This document shows positions 20,401 to 32,400 of a stretch of 58,396 bases of DNA, in pieces. Source of the DNA: an uncultured Clostridia bacterium (GTDB lineage Bacteria > Bacillota > Clostridia > Lachnospirales > CAG-274). The stretch's first letter is position 1. Every line of letters begins with the position of its first letter. Under the pieces are notes generated by a model that worked only from the letters and a program-made list of their open reading frames with translations, was not told where the DNA came from and did no database searches. Location of the stretch: NCBI GenBank assembly GCA_947589665.1, contig CANQBJ010000006.1, forward strand, positions 1 to 58,396, given 5' to 3'. The position numbers and the translations under genes are program-made.

Positions 20401-23400
20401 GACAGAGATAAAAACGGTCTCCCCGACTGGGACGGCAAGGCCTTCCATGTAAGATATTATCTTAACGGAGGACATCCGGGCATCAGAGCGGACGGAGAAA
20501 CTATGGATTCTTTGTTTAGCTATGATGAAGATACAAGCTTTAAAGATAGATATTTCGTGGGCACAAATGCTGTTGCTGTCGGTTCAGCCGCAACTCTTCT
20601 GACTAAGGCGGAACAGAGAGACAGAATGTTTGTAAGAGAAGGCGCGGTAATTCTCGGTTGGAGTCACGAGAATCTCAATGAACCAAATGTATGGGATGAA
20701 GACAACAAAATTACAAACACTCTTATAGCAACAGAAGATAAATATAACGAAGTCAAGGAAAAAATAGTTGCAACACTGGTAATACAGGAAGAAACAGAAT
20801 CAGTGCATACGCCTAACTATGTATATGCCGTATGGGCTGTAGATGAAAATGCAAACGGCAAGCCCGACTGGGAAGATAAGCCCCATACAGTGACTTATTA
20901 CAGTAACGGAGGCAGCACTACGCCGGATGCAACCTCTCATCTTCCCGATACGGAGGTCAAGCTTGCGGAGCAGGGAGATATGATGCGTGCCGGTGCTTGC
21001 TTTGAGGGCTGGAGCAGAAGCAGGACAGAAGCTCTTTTCTCAAGGACAACTACCCGTGCAGCCGAGATCGAGCCTCTGCTTCAGGAGGACCCGATGATAA
21101 TGCCCGATGAAGACGTAATGCTTTATGCGGTATGGTCCGAGGACAGCAATGACAACGGTATACCTGATTATGATGAGGTTTACAGCTTTGTTTATGATGT
21201 CAATGATTTTGAACCGTTAAATGGTGTAAACGGTGCGGCTCCAAGCAGCGTTACAAATATTATTCCCGGCGAAACCATAAATGTTACGGCTCCCGAAACA
21301 TCGGGAATATCAAAGGATAATAACAACTATGTTGTTGCGGGCTGGAGTCATATTCCATACAAACACAACATAAGCGAGAATGAAACTGTTCCCGATGGAA
21401 TAAGAATGATACAGCCTAATGAAACCGGAGCCTTGCTCTACACAGTAGATGCCAGTGACGACAGCAGCGGCGACAAAGCCATTACCGTATATGCGGTATG
21501 GGCTGAGGATACAAACGGCAACAATATACCCGATTATCAGGAAGCACACTATACTGTTAAGTATGATCTTGCAGGCGGTCAGAACAAGGATGGTACAGAT
21601 ACACCGCCTGTAGATGATACCCTGTATATAAGCGGAGATTATGTCAATGCAGTTGCTTCTGAGCATATAAAGAGTAACGCCATATTTATAGGCTGGATGC
21701 TTATCGATGCTGCAAGCTATCACGATGATTTATCGGAGCCTGTATTTGATAAGGACGGTAACTTCATTCGCAAGCCTTCACAGGCGGATATCAGCATTTA
21801 TGATAATGATAACAGGTATCAGGTAAAGGTATCTGATGCAGATGATGACAATATAATCACATTCTATGCCGCGTGGGCAGCAGACCGTGACAGTGACGGA
21901 AGGCCTGACTACGATGAGAGTCAGTACGGCATAAAATATAATGACAATCACCCGGATATCCATGCGTTGACGCCTATCCCCGTTGATGAGAACAAATATC
22001 TTGAAGGTGAAAATGTCACGCTCTTTGACTATAAGACAAAGCCTACGGATTATGTATTTGTAGGCTGGAGCAAAGGCGAGCCTCTTACAGATTTTGAAAG
22101 AGAAGCGGATGCGGCAGGCTGGCAGCACCTTAAGGTGACGGATTATACCGTGAAGGGTGAAGATGCAGAAGAGGGTTATGTAAACTTCTATGCTATATGG
22201 GCAGCCGACAAGAACAACAATGGCGTTGCTGACTGCGAGGAAAAATACACCTTTAGCTACAGTGAAAACGGCGGAAATCTTGTGGCAGGCAAGAGCTTGC
22301 CCGCAGACAGAGATGTATGGCTTGACGATCTTGTTACAATAAACCATTCTCCTTCAGATGCTATCGAGAGAAAGGATTGCATACAGATAGGCTGGAGCGT
22401 TGATAAAAAGGTTGCGGATGTAAATGCCGGTACTCCCGAGCTTAAGGGTGTATTTACAGAAAAGCCTTCCGGTATTGTTATTTACGGCTCTGCAGAGCAG
22501 TACAAGGTAGCGGATGAAGATTCCGTTTCTGTTGACGGTAAAAAGGTAATAAAAGCTTATGCCGTATGGGCTATTGATAAAAACCATAACAATATACCGG
22601 ATTACGAGGATAGCAGGTATAGTGTTCATTATGATATGAACGGTCATGGCGATAATTTCGATGATACCAATGTTTATACGGAAAATACACGCTTTGACCT
22701 TATTGATCCCAAGGGTCACGAAAACGGCGACAATGTATGCTTTATAGGCTGGAGTACATTCGCAGGAGTTGAGGACTTTGACAGGACTGCTCATCCGAGC
22801 AGAGTCGGAGCAATCGATTACTATACGGAATATACAATGGGCGCGGAAGATATAATATTCCACGCCGTATGGGCTGACGATAAAAACAGCAACGGTATAC
22901 CCGACTATAAGGAAACATACACATTTACATATGATGCCAATGGCGGAGAGGGAAATACTCCCGTAGACCGTACATATGTAATACCGAAAGATGAATTTGC
23001 TCTTGCGGTCACTCCTTATGCTGGACTTTCAAGGCAAGGCTTTGTTCAGATAGGCTGGAGCCTTGAAAATGACAACGATCCTTCAAAGGTACTTGGAAGC
23101 ATATATACCGTTCCTCCTGCTGAAGACCCTATAAATGATAAGCTTATAGGTAACAGAAGCATTAAGGTTTATGCCGTATGGTTAAAGGATGAAAACGGCG
23201 ATAACGGTATTCCCGATGGTATACCCGATATATATCAGAAGAAAGTCACATTCCGTATTGAAAATGGTACATGGGCTGATACCGAAAAGTCAGATGACAT
23301 AATAAAATATGTTGAGCTTAAGGACGAAACAGGCGCATGGAGTTCTGAGGGAAAGGGAAAGGTAGCTTCTCCTGAGCCTGTGGCAGATTACGGCTATACA

Positions 23401-26400
23401 AACGGCAAGTGGCACAGGGAGGGCATCCTAGATACTGAGCTTGAAGCTCTTCCCGAATACGAAACAGGTACAGATGAAGTTACATACAAGTATGCTTATG
23501 AGTATGAGAAGCCTGTTGATGTAGGCTATAAGCCTTACAGAGAGGGTATGCCTCTTACAGAGGAAATTGCTTCAGATCCGGTGACTTACGGTACGGTCGT
23601 TATTGTTAATCCTAACGGCGGCGTATGGAAGCCGGATAAAGATGAAGACGGAATAGAAAATCTTCCGGATATGCCTGAGGGCGGATTTACTGAGCTTACT
23701 CCGTTCAGAGTTCAGAACAATATAACCATAAGAGAGCCTGAGCCAAGGGATAATTACATATTCTTGGGCTGGCTCCGCTCAGAGGATACGGAGACTGCGG
23801 AAATAGACTATATCTATACTGCTCAGTGGGCAGAGGACAGCCTGGGCAATGTAGATGAAAATGGTACAGACCTTCGCAGCTCCGACGGAATACCCGATAT
23901 GTATCAGAAGAGAGTTATATTCAAGATAGTAAAGGGCGCTTGGAACGGAAAGCTTACGGAAGACCCTGCTCAGAGAGATACTGCCAACAAGACAGGCTAT
24001 GTAACTCTTACCGATAAGGCCCTATGGTCTGCTAAGGGCAGCGCCGATATTACCTCTATAATACCGAGCCTTGAAAATGCCGAGGCTGATGCAGGATACA
24101 ATACGGGCGACTGGTATCCCGAACTGCCTGCCGATGGAATAGTAAGCGGAACGGCTGATATTTCATTCAGCTATATATTCCTGGACCTTACCAATCCTAA
24201 TACGGTATTTAAGTCCGATGTGCACAATTCTACGGTAAGCGATACGGATACAGATGCCTTTGACTATGACAAGGTAATAATAATTGACCCCAACAGCGGT
24301 ACATATACAGATGATACCGACAATAAGGAGCATACTGAGGCTTATGAGCATATTATGACGGAGCCTGTGCTCACTCTTAATGACCCCGTAAGATACGGCT
24401 ATGTATTTATGGGCTGGAAATATGATGTAAACAATACATCCTCCATAGAAGACGGGGCTTATGAGATAGTCGGTACATATACAGCTCAGTGGGAAACAGA
24501 TGTTCACGGCGATGAAGGAAAACCCGATGGTATACCTGATAAGTATCAGAAGGCAGTGACGTTCAAGGTCGTAAACGGTACGTGGAAGGAAACGGACAAC
24601 AATGACGATATTATAAGATATGCCGAGCTTCTGGACAGTGAAAGCTACTGGAGTACAGAGGGTAAGGGCAATATCAACAATATTCCTGAGCCTAAGGCAG
24701 ATATGGGCTTCAACGGCGGAAAATGGACGCCTTCAGAGCCTATAAGGAATAATATCGAAACATCTTCTACGGATACATTCACATATACCTTTGAGGCAAT
24801 AGTGCCCGATGTTATATACAGCAAGTATACGGACGGCAAAAATGCACCTGAGGAGGGCAGAGATGAGCTTGTATATAATGACAGTATAAGTATAAAAGAT
24901 GAAATATCACATACTGAAAATACAGTAGACAGTATTACGAAGGATTATGTTCTTGATGATCCCGAGGCAGTTGAGGGCTATGTATTCATGGGCTGGAAGA
25001 GTGAAAAACAGCCTGAAGGCAGTGAATACGCATATGTATATACGGCTGTTTGGGAAAAGGATGATAATGAAGGTCACGGCTCAGACGGTATACCCGATAA
25101 GTATCAGAAGCACATTACATTAAATATTGTAAACGGTACTTGGGACAACGGCAGCAAAGAACCTATGGAGCTTTATATTGAGCTGAAGGACGCTGACGGA
25201 AACTGGAGCAACGATGAAGAAAACAGCATAGGAACACTTACAGAGCCAAAGCATAAGCCTGATTTCGGCTATGCGGGAGGAAGCTGGTTCCCAGAGCTGC
25301 CGGATGTTGTAAACGGCACTCAGCACAGTATTTATACATATACATACGAATATATGGGCAACGCTTATGTAGAATACTACAGATATGAGGCCAATAAGCC
25401 TCTTGCGGAAGCTACTGTCAGGGATACTGTAGCTTACGGCAAGCATATTACGGTCAATCCCGACAACGGCACATGGACTCACAGCGAGTATGCTCCCGAT
25501 GGCAGCAGAGTGCTTGTGTCAATAGATGTCCATAGTGATATTGACCTTGGTATCCCCGTAAGAGAGGGCTATATGTTCATGGGCTGGCTCAGAACTCCTG
25601 AGAATATAGACGAGCCTGATGTAAACTCTCCCTTTGAAGGAACCTACGGCACCGATTATGTATATACCGCTCAGTGGCTTGAAAACAAGACGGGTACAGG
25701 CGATGATACACCCGATGATATACCCGATATTTATCAGAAGAGACTTGAATTCAGAGTACAGAACGGTACTTGGAAGGACGGCTCAAGAGAAGCCATAACG
25801 GTATATGTCGAGCTTAAGGAAAACGGCTTGTGGAGCGCTTTGGGTACTGCGGAGATACCGCAGACGGTACTTGACAGCATATCCGATCCCGTAGGCGATG
25901 ACAGATTCATAGACGGTAGCTGGTATCCTGAGCTTCCTGCAGACAACACGGTAAGAGGAAATGAAAATGCAGTATACAGCTTCATATTTATGGATGAGAC
26001 CAATCCTAATGTCGTATACAAGAAGTATGCCGTAAAGAGCCTTACCATAAGTGAATTTGGTATTGACAATACTCTCAGGTATGACGATGTTATAACGATC
26101 GATCCCGCAGGCGGCAGCTACGAGGGAGACGAAGGCCCTGTGACGCATACTATGACAGAGGCTGTTGTAACTCTTAAGGACCCTGTAAGAGAAGGCTATG
26201 TATTCATGGGCTGGAAGAGTGCTGCCGAAGGTGGTACTCCGAAGAAATATGAGGCTCAGTGGCTTGAGGATATAAAGGGCGACGAAGGCAGATCAGACGG
26301 TATACCCGATATATATCAGAAGCCCGTAAGCTTTGTTGTAAGAAAGGGTACATGGGTAAACGAGCCTGCCGCAAGGGAAGGCAGCACCATAGTTACAAGA

Positions 26401-29400
26401 TATGCCGAGCTTAAGGATGCAAAGGGCTTCTGGAGCGAAACAGGCATAGGCAGTATAGCAAGCATACCCGTATCGGCTCCCGATGAGGGCTATGAGGCTG
26501 TAGGCTGGAATACTTCAGAACCTCCTGTATTGTCACCATATAGCGGAAATAAAGAAACCACGTTTATTTACAGCTATAAGCTTATAGACAGTTATACCGT
26601 AACATATGACGGCTACACAGGCAATTCCGAGCCTATTCAGACCGTAGACGGCAATTTCAGCCACTTTAATGTTATCGTTATAGATACAAAGGGCGGCGAG
26701 CTTGTTCAAAGCGGTATGTCACAGGACGGTAAAATAACAATTGACGGAAATGTTATACTTGGCAGACCGACTAAGGATAAATCCGTATTCATGGGCTGGA
26801 CAAGTGAGGAATATAAAGACGAGGACGATGCCAACGCTGTACGCAGATACACTGCAATGTGGTCACAGGACGGTGAAAACGGCAAGGAGCCCGATGGTAT
26901 ACCCGATGAATTCCAGAAGAAGGTAACATTTACGGTCGAAAACGGTTATTGGAACGATACGGAAGGTCTTACGGAAATGACTCTGTATGCCGAGCTTATA
27001 GACAATGACGGAAACTGGAATAATGAAGCTGTCGTTGAGATAGATGTTCCCGTTCCTCATGCAAACTACGGCTATTCAGACGGAGCATGGACAAATGAAC
27101 CTCAATGGACAACGGATCAGACAGGCGCGCCAAATTCAACGAGAGCAAAGGTATCCGGAAATGAAGACGTTGAATATCACTTTAGCTATGGCGAAGTAAA
27201 TCTGAACGTAGTATACAGGAAGTATGACGAGGGAAGCACAATAGCTGTTGAAGGCAGCGACAGAGTTCCTTACGGCAAGCATATATTCGTAAATCCCGAT
27301 GGCGGTATATGGACTCAGACAGGTATCGCTGCGGATACGGCGGATACTACAGAAATAACGGTAACAGAGGATATAACGCTTAATGACCCCATAAGAGAAG
27401 GCTATCTCTTCGAGGGCTGGGTGAGAACGCCTGAGGCTGATTCACCGACGGTGGATTATACATATACTGCTCAGTGGCTTGCAAATACCGATGGCGATGA
27501 TGTACCCGATATATATCAGAAACGCCTTGAGTTCAGAGTATTGAACGGTAACTGGGCAAACGGCGGCAACGAGCCTGTTATAGTATATGTAACTCTTACG
27601 GACAACGGCAAATGGAGTGTAAACGGCACTGCTGAAATACCCAGGGATATCCTTGAGAGAATAAGCTCTCCTGCAGGCTTCAGCGGATATATAGACAGAG
27701 GCTGGCATCCCGATTTGCCCGCAGTCGTAAAGGGAACGGACGCAGAGGTATTTACATATATATTTGTAGATCCCAATAAATACAATGCAGTATACAAGTC
27801 AGCAGTTCACTGCCTGACATTGAGCGATACGGATATTGAAGAGATATCCTATGGCGAACATGTAGTTGTAAGACCTATGGGCGGAACATGGACGCATGAC
27901 GGCAAGGCGGCAGAGTATACGACAGTTGACGGTACGGAATACATATACGATGTGACCGATACAAGTCCTTCTGCTGATAATATAGAAGACCCTGTAAAGG
28001 ACAACAGCGTATTTATGGGCTGGAATGTGACTTCCGAAGGCGGTACTTACATATTTACCGCACAATGGGCAGATGATCTCGAAGGCGCCTTTGCTGCAGA
28101 TGGCAGCAAGATATCCGATGGCATACCCGATATGTTCCAGAGAGCAGTGACCTTTGATATTATAAAGGGCACATGGACAGAAACGGGAAGCAGTGAAACA
28201 ATTACAAGATATGCCGAAATAAAGGATGCTTCGGGCAACTGGTCAGAAACAGGCAAGGGAAGTATAGACAATATTCCTATGCCTCAGCCCGATACAGGCT
28301 ATACAAAGGGTGCATGGGCGCCTGCCGAGCCTGTGAGAGTGGTCGATACGGCAAAGGATACGGAGCCTCCTGTACTCACAGAGCATAATATGAAGATATA
28401 TGCTCAATATACATATACCTATGAGATAGATAAGCCTGTTGTGACCTATGACAGATACATAGGAAATACGGTTTACGAATCTGCGGAAAATACATACGAA
28501 TATGGTAATGTAATAAATATTGTTACAGACGGCGGCGCTCTTGAGCAAAGCGATATGACGGACAATACCATTACATTGACCGGGGACATACAGCTTAACA
28601 GACCCGTAAAGGACGGTTCGGTATTTATGGGTTGGGAATATGACGGCACCACATTTACATATACGGCTATGTGGATGACGGATACCGATGGTCCCGACGG
28701 CAAGCCCGACGGCATACCCGACAGATATCAGAAGAAGATAACATTCCACGTTGAGAACGGCTGTTGGATAGATGAAACGATCGAGGATATAGTAAAGTGC
28801 TATGAGCTTAAGACAGGCGGCAAATGGGATATCAACGGCAGCGGCGGAGCCATAACGGCGCCTAAGCCTGCTAAGATAGACGGATATTACGGCTATTGGA
28901 CTCCCGATGTTCCTGCGGCGGCAGTAAGCAGTATTCCCGATTATTACGTATATAAATTTGTTGCATACGGCGACAACAGCGTTCTGTATAAGTCCTATAA
29001 CGAGGGTAAGCTTCCTGCAGATGATTTTGACGCATCGGTTGATGTTCCTTACGGCGGCAGCGTGCTTGTGAAGCCTAACGGCGGCGTATGGAATTATGGC
29101 AACAGAGATCACACCGATGAAGTGCTTATAGAGACGAACAGCATAATATTTGTTACGGACGCTTCAAGAGAAGGCTACATATTCATGGGCTGGACGGCTG
29201 TACCGGGAACTCAGGGCAGCAGAATAGACTACATACTCACAGCTCAGTGGCTTGAGGACAGAACAGGCGCCTTTGACGAAGACGGAAATGAAATTCCCGA
29301 TGGTATACCCGATATCTACGAAAAGAAGGTTACACTCAGAGTAGAAAAGGGTGTATGGAGCGAAGGTGACAGCGCCGACAAGCTAGTATATGTAGAGCTT

Positions 29401-32400
29401 ACCGATGGAAATGGTATGTGGAGTGAAAACGGTATAGGCACAGTCGATCTTCCGCAGAATATGACAGCCGATGAGGGCTATACGAACGCCGAGGGCAGCT
29501 GGGATATAGAGACCGATGGCATAAGCGCCAAGGTACAGGGCAATGATCCTGAAACTCTTACATACAGCTTCGGTATAAACGTATATACAGTCGTATTCGA
29601 TCCAACGGAAAAGGGTACTGCTCCCGAAGGCGTTGAGTATACAGTAAGAGCGGAGCACGGCAGCGTTATCACTGCTCCCGAAGCTCCTGTTCCTGCCGAG
29701 GATCACTTCCAATTCACAGGCTGGAGCGATGGAACAAATACTTATCAGCCGGGTGATGATATTACAATAACGGACAATGCCGACTTTACGGCTCAGTGGC
29801 AGGTCGTTACCACACCTGCAGAGCCAACGGCAGCCGCATATAAGGTAGAGCATTACTTACAGCAGCTTGACGGAACATACAGCCTTGATAAGACAGATGT
29901 CATATCTGCGCCTATAGGTTCAAGAGCTACGGCAGTACCTTATGAATATGAGGGCTATGTATACAATGAAGAGATATCTCAGGCAACGGGTCTTGTATTT
30001 GCTCCCGTTACCGAGAACGATGCTCCGACAGTACTTACACTCAGGCTCTACTACAATATGGACGGCTACAAGGTAGCATATGAGCTTAACGGCGGTATCG
30101 GCGGACCAACAGATACAGAGCTTGCGGCAGCATATCCCGAGGGCAGCGATGTAGTTCTCTGGAGAGATACTATACCGTCCTCACTTACAAGGGAAGCAGC
30201 GATATTTATAGGCTGGAGCAGTACTGAAATACCTGATCCTCTTGAAGAAGCGCCTGAGGAAGGCACAATAATAAGAAATGTAACTATGACAAAGGACGGT
30301 GTGACCGTATATGCAGTATGGGCAGCCGATATAAACGGCAACGGCATACCCGATTACGAAGAGCCTAAGTTCAGTGTAGAATATGACCTTAACGGCGGAA
30401 AGGGCAATATAGACAGAGATGAGAATACCTACTTCCCAGGTGAAGAGGTTGAGCTTATTGAAGTACATAAAGGTCAGCTTACAAGGGATAATGCAGTGTT
30501 TGTAGGCTGGAGCGAAACTAAGTTTGACTCTCCCGATACAGAGGGCAATGCAGAGATAACGGTTGTAAGCAAGGTAACTATGTTAAACGGCGGCGTTACG
30601 GTATATGCAGTATGGGCAGCCGATAATAACGGCAACGGCATACCCGATTATGATGAAGATCACTTTACTCTTACCTACAACGGCAACGGCAATACAGAGG
30701 GCTATGTGCCTGTGGACGACCACGAGTACATCGAGGGTACTAAGGTCCTTCTCTTAAGCGGAATAGACCTTGGTCTTAAGAGAGGTACAGATGTATTTGT
30801 AGGCTGGAGTACAGAACAGTATGTTCAGGCATTCACCTTCGAGGAGAAGGATGAGGCTGAAAGAGTTATACTGGAAGGCAATTCAATAGAAATGCCTGCA
30901 AATGATGAAGAGGTATTTGCCGTATGGGCAGAGGATACCAACGGCAACGGCAAGCCTGACTACGCTGAGGACAGCTACCATGTTCTCTACTATGCTAACG
31001 GCGGTCACAAGGACGATGGAAGCGTCTTTGACAATGACTTGTTCTATACATGCAACCATAATCATCTGACAGATGAAGAGGTCATGCTTATGGATATAAG
31101 CGAGGCGTCTGCTCTTAAGTACGATGATGCAATACTTATCGGCTGGAGCGAGGGTATGAATTCTCTTGTTTATACTCAGGAGGACTACGACAATGCCCTT
31201 ATCGTTGACAGGATCGTAATGGCAAATGAGGACGTAAGCGTATATGCTGTATGGGCAGCCGATGAAAACCATAATGATATACCGGATTATCTTGAGGATA
31301 AATACGGTATAGAATACGACCTTAACGGCGGCAGCGGCGGTCCTGACGGAGATACTCTTGACGAAAGGTATCTTACGGGAACTGTTGTAACCCTTTGGTC
31401 AGATACAGACCCGTCTTCTATGATAAGAGAAAATGCCGTATTCATAGGCTGGAGCAAGGGCAGGATCGAGGCTCCCGTAACTGTAAGACCTGAGGAGGGC
31501 ACTATAGTTACAGAGGTAACTATGGTACAGAACGGAGTTACAGTCTATGCAGTATGGGCAGAGGATATAAACGGCAACGGTATACCGGATTATGATGAGG
31601 ATCAGTATTCACTTACCTATGACGGCAACGGAAATACTGTAGGCGAAGTGCCTGTTGACAATAATGTCTACTTTGCAGGCGACAAAGCAGTACTCCGAAG
31701 CGGAGCCGCTCTTAAGAAGAATGAACTGATATTTGCAGGCTGGAGTACAGGAAAGTACGAAAATGCCTTTACAGCCAAGCAGAAGGCAGAGGCTGATGCC
31801 GCAATAATACAGGGTGACAGCATTGATATGAATGAAAGCGTTAAACTGTATGCGGTATGGGCAGAGGATACCAACGGCAACGGCAAGCCCGATTATAACG
31901 ATAATGAATATACAGTTGTATATAAGTGGACAGATGACTCAGAGGTTCCGGCTGGCGCAGTCCTTCCGAACAGCATAACAATGCTTGAGGGTATGATGTT
32001 TACACCTGAAAGCGTTATGAGTATAAGCGGTTATTCATTCTTTGGCTGGTATACAGACAGTACTCTCAACACAAGGTATACGGCAGGACCTCTTACATCA
32101 GATATTACACTTTACGGCAAGTGGAACCGCGCAGGCGACAGCACTCCAGGCGGTGGCGGCGGTGGAGGCGGCAGCGTCTCTCCGACCGAATACACTATTA
32201 CCGCTGACGCAGGTCCCGGCGGCAGCATAGACCCAAGCGGAAAAGTAACTGTATCAAAGGGCGACAGCAAGACCTTTACCGTAGCGCCTGACGAGGGCTA
32301 TACAGTAAGGCTTGTAATGGTTGACGGCAAGCGTGCAGCTCTTGACGAGAGCAATTCCTATACATTTGAAAATGTAACGAAGGATCACATAATTTCCGTA

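Noticed and set aside
21778..29112. Long minus-strand frames across the giant gene (for example 28243-29112 and 21778-22863)
   Set aside because: They mirror the codon bias of the repeat-coding strand, have no ribosome binding sites, and encode low-complexity hydrophobic sequence with no family features.
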